From positions 38,524,438-38,588,437 of the forward strand of contig NC_087071.1 in NCBI RefSeq assembly GCF_963678635.1: a stretch of DNA of 64,000 bases. Reading direction: 5' to 3'. The DNA is from Symsagittifera roscoffensis. Its lineage: Eukaryota; Xenacoelomorpha; Acoela; Convolutidae. The notes beneath the pieces are model-generated. The model was not told the origin of the DNA and searched no databases. It saw nothing but the letters and a program-made list of their open reading frames with translations. This document shows, piece after piece, positions 1-9,959 of the stretch. The position numbers and the translations under genes are program-made. Each line of letters starts with the position of its first letter. The stretch's first letter is position 1.

Positions 1-1020
1 CAAATAAGAGATGGATCCTTTTATGGCTTTTTTCAGTGTGACTTAGTTGTTCTAGATAAAGTGAAAGCTAAATTTGCTAACTTTCCTCCAATTTTCAAAA
101 ACAGTGAAGTTGGAAGAAATGATATTGGGGAAGATATGCAAAACAATTCCCTTGAAAATGATCTTCCTAAGCATCCTCAGCGAATGCTAATATTTAGGTT
201 CAAACTAGAAACTGTTTTCATCATTACTCCTCTCTTCAATTTCTATATGGAACTTAGTTTACAGTGTACAAAAGTTTACCGCTTGTACAGTACTTCCTCG
301 AAAACGCTTCAACAACTTTATTCAGTCAGTTGCTGATGCTAGAAGGGAAGCAGATGAGAATTTTTTATACAGTGTTGCTGCAGAGACTATGAAGCTTTTA
401 GGTAATTCATCCTACGGATGAACAATGGATAGATCGAGTCATACGATCACAAAGTATTCGAATGATGAGAAAACACATAGAGAAATTAATGAACCACTCT
501 TCAAACGACTGAACACTGTTCAAAAAAACTTGTACGAGATTGAGTTACAAAAGTCAACAATTGAATAGAAAGAACCCATAATTGTCGGATTTTTCATTCT
601 GCAGTGTGCAAAGCTGAAAATTCTTGAGCTTTTATTACAATTTTTTCTTCTAGAGCGGATTCAAAAACAATTTTTTTTCCCACGAACATGTTGTAGAGCT
701 CACAAAAAACGTGATAAATTGAAACCTGGACAGTTTAAAGAAGAATTTAGGCGTATGGAGATGCTATGCTTATGTAGCAAGACTTATTGTTGCTATGACA
801 ACAAATCAGAAAAGATGAAAGTTAGCAGTTAAGGATTGAATAAAAAAAATTCTAGCGAATTTGGCGATGGCCCTATCAAAAATTACAGGAAAATACTCGA
901 CAGAGCAATCAATCATATGGTTGCTACATACGAGCAAACAAAGAAGGGATTGAGTTACTTTTACCCGAAAAGACAAGTTCAGGACGACGGAGTACGCATA
1001 AAACCTTTAAACTTGAAATA
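1..1020 (+). pseudogene. Family B DNA polymerase, decayed C-terminal part (copy 1)
   Basis: This is the 3' part of a protein-primed-type family B DNA polymerase, entered from the left window edge. The first 340 bases read through the palm region upstream of motif B, with words such as FPPIFKN and DIGEDM. A frame change then leads into the motif B region around 390-420, where an in-frame stop follows the NSS-G word, so the product cannot be functional. The frame is lost several times after 560. The last 60 codons (836-1020) are open again and end with a YFYPKRQVQDDGVRIKPL-like tail, the natural C-terminus also seen at 4870-4960. The sequence is parallel to 3960-4960, so the two are duplicates of one ancestral gene. 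It belongs to the same element family as the intact frame at 61460-64000. It lies tail to tail with the orfA remnant at 1366-1838. Confidence 0.85.
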
Positions 1021-1365
1021 ACTGATAGTGTAATAGCACTCAATTCAATTTTGATTAAATAACGGTAAACTTGTGTAAAATGAATATATGAAGCAGCGAT
1101 TTATTCATTTATTTTTCTGATTTTTTTTGTCGAAATTTTGTTCGGTTGTAGTATAGCTTAGGTAATTTTCTCATAGTTTCAAACAAATCAAACAAGAGTC
1201 AAAACATAATAGGGCTAATTTAGATTGCATTCTAATTGTTTTTTAATGATTTACGCTGAAATTCTCATCTACTCTCATAATTAAAATGAAATTGAATAAA
1301 TTAATTAACTACAAAGAACGAAGTAACTATCAAAAAACAATTGTAAAATTAAATACATTTATTCA
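1021..1365. other. 3' flank shared by both pol remnants
   Basis: No gene. Bases 1021-1210 match 4962-5150 (same words around the ATGAAGCAG segment and the TTTCAAAC segment), so this is conserved 3' flank of the polymerase. Bases 1230-1365 match 57205-57308, the region beyond the 3' end of orfA. An AATAAA on the minus strand lies near 1358, just past the orfA remnant. Confidence 0.6.
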
Positions 1366-1838
1366 AAGAGCTGTCGAGCAGCAAAGGACTTCTGGAGGTT
1401 CTCTGTAGAACGCAGAACTGGACGAGGTTGTAGCGTTTTTGTGGAGCTGGAGGTGTCATTGTTGCCGTGAAGCCCACATCTTCATCTATTGTGATGGGGT
1501 TTTCGGCTGATTCTGCTTCCTCCCAAGGAAAGAGGAAGTCGTCGACTAATTGAGACGAATATCTAGAGTCAGGAGTGTCGGGTAGTTCATTCCCACGTGC
1601 GCAGCCACTTCCTCCAGCATTTGCATTTCTCCAAGTTGGTTCTCCGTCATGGATACTTGCATCATAAGATGTTCGTTGAAATCTCTCGCATCAATTCCAC
1701 CATGTGCCAGACTTGGATTGGGATGTTCATTCGTACCAGAAAAACTCCAGAGACTGTTTCTCGTATATGAATTTGTACAAGATCAGGCAAATATTCTACA
1801 GAGTAAATTAGGTTACTATTTTGCACTGAGATTATCAT
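1366..1838 (-). pseudogene. orfA remnant (third copy)
   Basis: Minus-strand remnant of the gene present intact at 57309-57791 and 59328-59828. The N-terminal 55 or so residues, starting from the ATG at 1838, are open and clearly similar (QNSNLIYSVEY, RETVSGVFL, IPIQVWHMVE). A frameshift near 1680 then breaks the frame. The C-terminal part is still recognisable in another frame, including the NPITIDED acidic segment near 1495 and the end at about 1366. Function is unknown; see the intact copies. Its three-fold occurrence in the same position relative to orfF and orfB shows that the gene order belongs to the element and is not accidental. Confidence 0.8.
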
Positions 1839-2228
1839 TTTGAGCAATTCGTTGAGTAAAATAGTAAAAACAAGAATGATTTAGAGCTGAGAGGGGATAG
1901 CTGATGGAAGAAAGTTGAAATAAGGGTATTTAGAGCTGGGAGAGGAAGTTGACGGTAGTTTAGTTGGAAATCAAATGAATTTTAGTTAGGAGTGAGGGGT
2001 ACCTTCAACTCGAATGTGTGGGTTTAATCAATCAGAATTGATTTTCCATAATTGATTTGTAGTTGTGTCCAATCAGATTTCAGCTTCCTTTTGTGAAAAT
2101 TCCAAAAACAAAATCGTGTACAATCGGAAACAAAGTTCCAATTTAGGTTCTTTTCACACATTGTCGTTTCCAATCACAGAAACGTTCATTTTGTTCTAGT
2201 CATTGTATTCAATCAGAGGACCCTTTTA
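1839..2228 (-). promoter_or_regulatory. Decayed orfA upstream region with CCAAT-type boxes
   Basis: Corresponds to 57880-58170 and 59905-60200. It keeps the block with GACGGTAGTTTAG and the TTTAGAGCTG word (1925-1970) and several CAATCAGA/CCAATCA words between 2025 and 2225. No intact gene is present in this stretch. Confidence 0.5.
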
Positions 2229-2383
2229 AGGACTTAAATCTTCAAATAAGTAAAAATTTACACAAAAGCAATCGCAAAAACAAAATGACGAAAAATTTTA
2301 TGCGGTAAAAATAAGAAGTTTTGTCGATGTAACTAACAATAGAAAGAAAACTAGAAAAAGTAGCATTTCCACAAATTTTTCAT
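2229..2383 (-). pseudogene. orfF remnant (small membrane protein)
   Basis: Decayed counterpart of 60206-60364. The nucleotide match is clear (ACACAAAAGCAATCGCAAAAA, then GCGGTAAAAATAAGAA). Small indels destroy the frame after the first codons. The start still overlaps the orfB stop as TGATG (2385 down to 2381), as in the intact copy. Confidence 0.65.
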
Positions 2384-2962
2384 CAAGTTAGTTAATTTTT
2401 TTGTATGTAATCAATGAGAAAATGCCGATTTTTGAGTAGATGGTCAATTTCTTTGATTTTGATATAAATTTGAAAAATTAACTCAAAGTTGATGAGTTTT
2501 TCAAGGCAAATTTTTGGAAATCTGATTCCAAACCTGGTCAAGCAGGATTTTGAGCTTTAAGTATCCTTATAGAAATGAAGGAATAAAGAACTTTGCTGAT
2601 TTTTTTTTCACAAATTCGGGCATCGAGTAGGGGATAAAAGGAGTCTTTGATATATTTTTGATTACACTCAAATTCTCGAGAATAAACAAAATTTCTTTCC
2701 TTGTGAAGTGTAATTCAGCCATAAGTTTAAGGCTTTGATACGCAACATGTGGATCAAAAGTAAACTCTTTGGTTGTGATTGAGTAAGTTTCCCTAAACAG
2801 ACCTTTACTTAGTCAGTGAACTCTATTTTGGACAACGTAAACGTCCAAAAAATTGTGCAAAAAGTAAGAGTCAACGTCTAATTCATCAATGAGAAAATGG
2901 AGAGTAAGCTTTTTTTTTCTTGTAGAGTAACTCGAGGAGATTCAAATGTTTTTTATGGACAT
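2383..2962 (-). pseudogene. orfB remnant
   Basis: Full-length but broken counterpart of orfB (60364-60951). The start ATG at 2962 is kept, but a stop appears after about six codons and further frame breaks follow. Nucleotide similarity is continuous: the C-terminal region at 2383-2560 (GATGAG, AAATCTGATTCCAAACCTGG) and the N-terminal region at 2880-2962 align base for base with the intact gene over long stretches. Function is unknown. Confidence 0.8.
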
Positions 2963-3230
2963 TATCCAAAAAAAGTTTAAGGTTGTTTTAAAAGTAATGA
3001 ATAGTTCACTTTTAGAAACTGCTGGAATCTGATTGGTTGACATCGAAAAAACAGGGATACTAAAACATAACTCAATTCTGATGGGTTGATTTTCCCTAAA
3101 AAACCGTAAATAAAACTTATTTCTTTCTGATTTTCTTTAGTTTAAAAGCAATCGCTCTATACATTTTATAACTGCTTGAATTTCTTTTCAAATGTATTCT
3201 TTCAAATGTAGTCTTCCAATCTTTGTAGTT
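2963..3230. other. Decayed orfB/pol intergenic region, CRE repeats missing
   Basis: No gene. A CTGATTGGTTGA word (about 3030) corresponds to one at 61000 in the intact element. The 60-bp CRE repeats and the first 820 or so codons of the polymerase are absent, so an internal deletion joined this flank directly to the middle of the polymerase. Confidence 0.5.
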
Positions 3231-4962
3231 TTTGGATGTGTTCGTCCAAATCTGGCAAATATTTGTCCGCACAAATCAACCAATGCAAAAAATCTACCAA
3301 ATTTTCGAAAGTGATTAAGATTTGTGCGAGAAAATTAGAGAGGATATGACGGATGAACCATCAATTGTGTTTACGCGAAAAGTTTTTGTGGACAAAACAT
3401 TTATCAGGGATTTGTCAAATGGTTACAAATCAATCGTTGGAATTGATGCGAGCCAGCTCTATCCGTTTTCAATGTGTCAAGATATGCCGGAAGGATTGTC
3501 AAAAAGATGGGAGTTTCATTCCGATATGCAAAAATTCAAGGCTAGACTTAAGCGATCTCGCAATTTTGAGAACATGGTCATGTCTTACTATCAAGAAACA
3601 AGACTGGAATGCAGAACTGAGAGCTTCTACACATCTGGAAATAAAACAAACTGCCCGTTTCAATGTAGATGGATATTGCGATCACTGAAAAACAGAGTTT
3701 GAAGCTATGGGATGCTGTTACCACTTCTGAACCTACCAGGAGACTCACCCCTCACTGAGCGATGAAGATATTGAGAGAGCAAATAAAAGGAGATAGATGG
3801 ATAACTTGAAACGTGAGTATATTTGCGAAAAAGGATACAAATTCGAAGAGATGTGGGAATGTGAGTGGTGGTAAAACTTCAAAACGAACGAAAAAAAAAA
3901 TGAACCATTTCTGACCCAATTTTCAGAACAAGAGACCTCTATTTACTGATTCTTTATTGGAAAAAATAAGAGATGGTTCCCTTTATGGCTATATTCAGTG
4001 TGACTTAGTTGTTCTAGATGAACTGAAAGCTAAATTTACTAACTTTCCTCCAATTTTCAAAACACCTTAGTTGGAAGAAATGATATTGGGGAAGATATGC
4101 AAAATTATGCCATTGAAACTGATCTTCTTAAGCATCCCCAGTGAATGCTAATATCTAGTTTCAAACTAGAAAATGGTTCCATCATTACCCCTCTCTTCAA
4201 TTTCTTTGTACAGTACTTCCCTCGAAAACGCTTCAACAAGTTTGTTCAGTCAGTTGCTGATGCTAGAAGGGAAGCAGATGAGAACCTTTTATACGGTGTT
4301 GTTGCAGAAACTATGAAGCTTTTAGGTAATTCGTCGTACGGTTACCAAACAATGGATAGATCGAGACATACGATCACAAAGTATTCGAATGATGAGAAAA
4401 CAAATAGAGAAACTAATGAACCACTCTTCAAACGACTGAAAACTGTTCAGAAAAACTTGTACGAGATTGAATTACTAAAGTCAACAATTGAGCACAAAGA
4501 ACATAATTGTCGGATTTTTCATTCTGCAGTTTGCAAAGTTGAGAATGCTTGAGCTTTTTTTCTACAATTTTTTCTTCTGGAGCGGATTCAAAAACAATTT
4601 TTTTTCCACGAACATGTTGTAGCGCTCACAAGAAACTTGATAAACCAAACTTAAAGAAGAATGGCGTATGGAGATGCTATGCTTATGTAGCAAGACTTAT
4701 TGTTGCTATGACAACAAATCAGAAAAGTTGAAAGTTAGCAGCTAAGGATTGAATAACAACGTTCTAGAGGAATTCGGCGATGGTCCTTTGGAAAAATACA
4801 GAAAAGTACTCGATAAAGCAATCAAATTGATTTCAACAAGCAGAGAGTTTAGAAGCATTAGTCATATGATTGCTACATACGGGCAAACAAAGAAGGGATT
4901 TACCCGAAAAGACAAGTTCAGGACGAAGGAATATACATAAAACCTTTGAACTTGTACATAGC
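3231..4962 (+). pseudogene. Family B DNA polymerase, decayed middle and C-terminal part (copy 2)
   Basis: Starts in the part of the gene that the intact frame has reached at 63880-64000 (LCEKIREDM is shared) and runs to the natural C-terminus. Open stretches are 3322-3702, with polymerase motif A as DASQLYP at about 3445, and 4145-4552, with motif B as MKLLGNSSYG at about 4313. In between (3703-4144) the frame is broken. After 4552 it is broken again, and the YxDTDS-type motif C could not be found. The C-terminal tail is at 4749-4960 with one internal gap. Motifs A and B identify a protein-primed family B polymerase (DNA_pol_B_2 type), as in Mavericks, adintoviruses and related elements. The N-terminal 820 or so residues are deleted. 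It is a dead copy. Confidence 0.88.
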
Positions 4963-5240
4963 TGATAGTGTAATAGCATTCAATTCAGTATTGATTAACT
5001 AACTGTAAACGTTTGGTAAAATGATTATATGAAGCAGTGATTTATGTACTTAATTTTTTGATTTTTTTCTCGAAGTTTTGTTCGGTTTCAGTATAGCTTT
5101 AAATAAATTTCTCACAGTTTCAAACATATAAAACCATAGTCAAAACATATAATTCGTAGAATTAAGCTAAGAAAAAGCAAGTATGGGCAAAGTCGAGCTC
5201 CAAAAAGTTTGGGCGTGGAAAAAAATTTCTGAAACTTACA
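4963..5240. other. 3' flank of pol remnant
   Basis: No gene. Matches 1021-1210 up to about 5150, then diverges, which marks the right edge of the old element. Confidence 0.5.
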
Positions 5241-5249
5241 AAAACACTG

Positions 5250-5400
5250 AAACCTTACCATCTTAATACATTAGGAAACCTTTTCCCTATCTTGATACAT
5301 AGTAAATCTATTCCTTATCTTAATAAAAAGGTTGGTGGCGGGATGCTCTTTTCCCTGTTTTAATACGTGGGTTCACCACCCAAAAACCTCCCTCCCCCTC
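5250..5400. repeat. Short repeat with CCCTATCTTAATACAT words
   Basis: About four degenerate copies of a unit of roughly 30-40 bp centred on CCCTATCTTAATACAT (near 5267, 5288, 5315 and 5352). The same word occurs inverted at 50285-50370 and once at 58850, so this is a dispersed repeat family. Confidence 0.6.
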
Positions 5401-5427
5401 CCCTGATTGCCTCTCTCTTCTACTACT

Positions 5428-5762
5428 CCTATGTAAATGCCATCTGGACTCGTTGGCTCCGTGAGTACGTACCAATGCTTAACACACGAGCGAAATGGTT
5501 TTCTTCTCCAGAAACACACTTGAAAACTGGAGATCTCGTTTGCTTGATTGAGGACAAAAGTCCAAGAGGCCATTACCGAATGAGTCAAGTCATTGAACTA
5601 CTGTAACGACGGCATAGCGCGGTCCGCCGTAATTAGATCGGCAACCGGCGAGTACACCCGTCCGATCGTGAAACTCGCAACCGTTCTTGCTCCTTTGGGG
5701 TTGGAAGATGTTGCCGCGGCTAATTATGCGTCTGTTTTTATAATGGAGTCATTTCATTAGAA
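5428..5762 (+). pseudogene. BEL/Pao retroelement fragment, DUF5641-like integrase C-terminus
   Basis: The frame at 5367-5606 reads WTRWLREYVP, then LKTGDLVCLIEDKSPRGHY. This is the pattern of DUF5641, the C-terminal domain after the integrase of BEL/Pao retrotransposons (W-RW--EY-P-L--R-KW, L--GDLV-L, PRG-W). A frame break near 5605 is followed by a recognisable continuation (5610-5740) containing the ATGEYTRPI-like end of the domain. The stretch is more GC-rich than its surroundings. No upstream integrase, RT or LTR is seen, so it is an isolated scrap. It could alternatively derive from a related Pao lineage. Confidence 0.75.
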
Positions 5763-6149
5763 CTTTTTGGGTCAGTATTTTGCAAAAATGTTACTTAAAA
5801 CTAAGAAAGCCCTTTAACCTTAGGAACTAAAACTTGAACTAAATTAACTCTTGTTTCGGTTTTTGCTTAAAATTGTTTATAGGCCGTAGTTTCAGAATTT
5901 TTTTTTCTATCCAGTCTCATTTTATTGCGATATTATATTGAAATGTTCACAAAATCTTCAGTTTGAAGATGGTTGTTCAAATGCCCATATTCCGCAGCTG
6001 CTAAATAATCGTGAAAACCTATGAATGAAAAAGAATTGTTCGAAATATTGGGATAAAGGTTACCAAATTTCTGTAAACTCTGAATTCAAATGTTTTTTTG
6101 AGTTTTACCCGACCGTCCTTATTGTCATAGGAATACTCATTATATCTTT
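5763..6149. other. No feature recognised
   Basis: AT-rich sequence with no convincing coding frame. The 77-codon frame beginning at 6025 has low-complexity composition and no recognisable motif. Confidence 0.4.
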
Positions 6150-9112
6150 CTATCATCGAAATTATCTCACCTGTTTTTTGCAGTTGCTACGTATTACGTT
6201 TCATAAAATATTTCGTCTAAGTTTACACCCCTTTACTTTAACCCTTCCCCCCGTTTAATCCCATCCCTGCCAGTTCACCAACTCCCTTATGATTGAACAT
6301 GGGTGATTATTTATTGGTCTGGGGCAAGATTTTGGGGCAAGGGCTGAATGATTGACGCCCCCCGTTTTACCCCATGCACCCAGTTTACCCCCCTCCCCAC
6401 CCACTTTACACACTCTTCACCCAGTTTACCCCCCCCCCCCCCCCTATTTTACCAGAAGTATTCGATTTCATTGCCAAAAAAATGAATTATAACCAACTAA
6501 AACGGATTATAATGATTATTTTAAAAACATAATAATCGATTCTAATGGCAAAATAATCGATTTCGTTGTCTGAGTTTTACATCTCAATGGATTATAATGG
6601 ATAATAATTTTGTCTCGAGAATCCATTATAATCGATTAGAACCCATGGGCGCTTGCTGCGGGAAGCTTTTCTTACTCCGATAGAAGAGAAGTGATTTTAA
6701 CAAAAGACACGTTTTCAGTATGTTTTCGTGCAATATTTGAAAAACTAGAGCAAAAATTGAATCATTAGTGCAATATTTGAAAAACTAGTGCAATGCTAGA
6801 CTTTCAAATTTGAAAATAAAACACTCCTGCAATACTTCTTCTAGAACAATCAACCAATACAAATTGGAAAGTAAAAATCACGTCAGAGCGTGAAAGTATT
6901 TTTGAATGTGGGCATTTTGTTCAATTTTTTCACATGTGTTTTATACCAGAGAAGCATCAGTCTATATTGCGTTTCGAGTTTTGTTCAGATCTCGACAGTG
7001 GGTGTCTCTATTTGTTCACAAATATTCAGTAATATGCAGCTGTTGCTTTATCTACTACAATTTTTACTATATTTTTGTCTTGAAACTGTTAATGCATTTT
7101 ATTAACAGATTTGTTGTAAGACTCCTATTTTGCTGGGCTTTTCACCGCTTAACAGCACCCGCACTCAGTAAAAAGAGAAAATAATCGATTATATCATAAA
7201 TAAAGTAGTACTTTTAGCATTAATTATAATGTTTAAACTATTCAAAATCTATTATAATGATAACATTTTTGATGACTTTTTAATAAATAATAATCAATTA
7301 TAATTGATTATATTTTTTCCAAAAATCTCTCATAATCTTTTATAATAGATTAAAATCCCTTTTTCTATCAAAATTTTATCTCACAAAAAATCTATTATAA
7401 TGGAGTATAATTTAGCTATTCTGCAAGAAAGTACAGTAATAATCAAACTTAATGTAAGTCTAAACTATAAGCAGAGGCGGATCTATGATTTCTCGGGGGA
7501 GGGGGCGGATTTTTGAAAAAAATTGATATTATATTATCAGCACTGCTAACTAACTACAAAGACCCCATTTTGGTTTTAATTTTTCTGCGCCGATGGCAAA
7601 ATTATGAAAAAACTGGCCAAAAAAAGCGTTTATAGACACATTTTGGATAATTTTGATCTAAAAATTGCATTTTTTGCCCCCCCCCCCCCTCAAAATTAGT
7701 ATACGTTGGCGCCAAAGGCGCCTTTAGATGTCTTTAGACTCCGTCACCAAAAATGAATATCTCAAAATAGTTCAAAGTGGGAAACCCCAGCCCCCACCCC
7801 TAAAATCGCCCCTGGCTATAAATTCAAAATAACATTTTTTTTTGTAGTTCGGCAACGAACTGAAAAGCACACCAAACAAAACAGAAATAAAACGAAATGA
7901 AGCGATGACACAATTGTTGAATAATAAAGGATTATAATAAAAAATTGATTCTAAAGATTTTTCTTGTTTCGAAAACTAGTATCATTATAATCCATTTTTA
8001 ATCGATTATAATCAACTCTTTTTAAAATTTATAGAGACTGAAAATTAAAATCTATTATAATCTATTATTTTCTGTTATGTGATCAAAGTTTTCAGAGTTT
8101 TATGTGATCAAAGTTTTCTTCCTTTAGGAGAGAGGAAACCTTGCGTTCTGATGGCCTTTTGAAAAGTGATTCGATGTGGTCGCTTCTAAGTCATTGGTGT
8201 CACAACAATTTGCCACTGGTTTAGGAGACCGGGAGCTAACATTTCGGTTCCACTTAACAAAATCTGGTATCAAACAAGTCTACAATGAACTTGCGAGAAC
8301 CTTAGAACAGCGTTAAATACCTCTAAGCGGAATCTCACAAGGCATTTGCAAGAGCCGATTTGATGTGGTTTGTTTTCTGTCCCAAAAAGATTTGTTTCCC
8401 GCACCGAAATTCCATGGATAATAATCTATTATAATGGAAAGTTGTTGTCTAAAATGTTGTCATTATAATCCATTTTTGTTGCAAATATAGACCACGAAAT
8501 CTGCTATATTGTCATTATAATCGATTATGTTCGTAAAAACTCAATCCATCATTTTCCATTATAATTGATTATAACGGATTATAATCTTTACTTTTTTTGC
8601 AAAATCATTTGCAAAACTTGCAACATTTCTGCGTCACTCACGGCCTACTCGCTTTCTAAACCTAGTCAAATTAAACCCCCTTCACTTTGACCCCCACTCA
8701 CATTTCCCCTAACTCCCTCCCCCCACTCCCCTACAATTATTTCTACGCCCACCCCCATGTTTACTAAAGTTTACCCCCCAAATCCAACTCCCCATTTTGG
8801 GTTACCATTGAACTGGGACGGGGGAGGGGGTTTACTCAGTGCGAACAACACCTATTTATCCCCATTCTCCATTTCAACCCCCTCACACAAGTAAACGGGG
8901 GGGGGGGTAGGGAGAAACTAAGATAAAGGGAGGGGGGAGGGGTAAACTGAATACGGGTTGTCTGGGGAAGGGGGTTGATAAAAAAGGCGATGCAGTTTAC
9001 GTAGTATAGAAAAATTAGAGAAAACTTAATTAAATGAAACCTTATGTGAAAAGTAAAAATTTATGAAACGTAATATGTAGCAGCTGCACAAAACAAGAAA
9101 AGAGGTAACTTC
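6150..9112. mobile_element. Large inverted-repeat (foldback-like) element
   Basis: Bases 6160-6208 (GCAGTTGCTACGTATTACGTTTCATAAA region) are repeated inverted at 9063-9110 (TTTATGAAACGTAATATGTAGCAGCTGC). Both arms continue inward into polypyrimidine/polypurine tracts with GTTTACCCC-like words: C-rich at 6235-6460, G-rich at 8815-8970. The interior carries the TTATAATCGATTATAA word series and a nested element, and no coding frame. This fits a non-autonomous element with long imperfect terminal inverted repeats. Exact ends and target-site duplication were not determined. Confidence 0.55.
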
Positions 9113-9300
9113 GAAAAAATTTGCAAAATGCATAAGTTCTCAAAAAGTACATTATAATCGATGATATATTATAATGATATAAATAATGATAGTGATATAA
9201 AAATACTAAGATTATAAATCATTTTTGATGGATTATAATCCATTATTTTTGTAATTTTATAGATACTGACTTTGAAATGACAATATATTCGATTATCATC
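6480..9300. repeat. Dispersed TTATAATCGATTATAA / TTATAATCCATTATAA word series
   Basis: Dozens of copies of a near-palindromic 16-base word, TTATAAT-C(G/C/A)-ATTATAA, with substitutions, at irregular spacing on both strands. Examples are near 6535, 6610, 7185, 7310, 7990, 8420, 8515, 8570, 9160 and 9235. They are not in fixed register, so this is not a simple tandem array. Confidence 0.65.
7466..7820. mobile_element. Small TIR element with GGCGGATCTA / TAGGGGCGATTTT ends
   Basis: The left end (TATAAGCAGAGGCGGATCTA, followed by a G tract) and the right end (a C tract, then CCTAAAATCGCCCCTGGCTATA) are imperfect inverted repeats flanking 350 bp of noncoding sequence. Related ends occur near 18430-18475 (CCTAGATCTACCCTTG) and 21855-21895 (CCCCCTCCTAAATCCGCCCCTG), so this is a dispersed MITE-like family. 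Confidence 0.5.
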
Positions 9301-9729
9301 CATGAAATTCCAGCGCGGGTTCGTTATCCAATCATATTCCAGATTATGTCCCATGGTATGTTAGAAAGCTCTCGAAACCCATAACAATCTTTAGAAGTAA
9401 CAGTTTTAAAGTGGACAACACGTGACATCAGGCAGGTGAAAAGAAAAATTCCACCGTTTGTGCAGATGAAAAGAACTGATTTTTTTTTCGGTAAAATTTT
9501 GCTAGTCCTGTAAAAAAATCTCCAACAAAATCATGTGCAAGATAAATGTACCAGTACTACCGGAAACAAAAATCGAGATTTTGTTCTAGTACGGTTTTAG
9601 ATGATAGTTTTTTGAAAATTTTATATCAGTTGCAGCAACACCCCGAGTCGAGATTTTTCACTTAATTTGAAACAAGATTTGAGCGGTTTGAGCCGTTTTT
9701 TTTTCAGACAATTTCCCTCACAATCGTGC

Positions 9730-9910
9730 TTCATAATGAGCGGTTTGAGCGGTTTTCGAGCGGTTTATCTAGAAAAATCGCGGAAGATTTGAACGGTTTT
9801 TGGGCGGTTTTTCTAGATAAACCGCTCAAAAAACGTCCAAACTTTGCGCGGTTTCTGAGCGGTGCTAGTTGATAAACCGCTCAAAAACCGCTCAAACCGC
9901 TCATTATGAA
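9730..9910. mobile_element. Foldback element, copy 1 (GAGCGGTTT repeats)
   Basis: 181 bp with 38-bp terminal inverted repeats starting TTCATAATGAGCGGTTTGAG and ending CTCAAACCGCTCATTATGAA (one or two mismatches). The arms are themselves made of GAGCGGTTT repeats, so the whole element can fold back. It sits immediately left of the 31-bp satellite. Confidence 0.75.
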
Positions 9911-9959
9911 TTTCCCGGGTTGAGGTCAGCGACTCATGTTGCGACCGAATTTCCATCAT

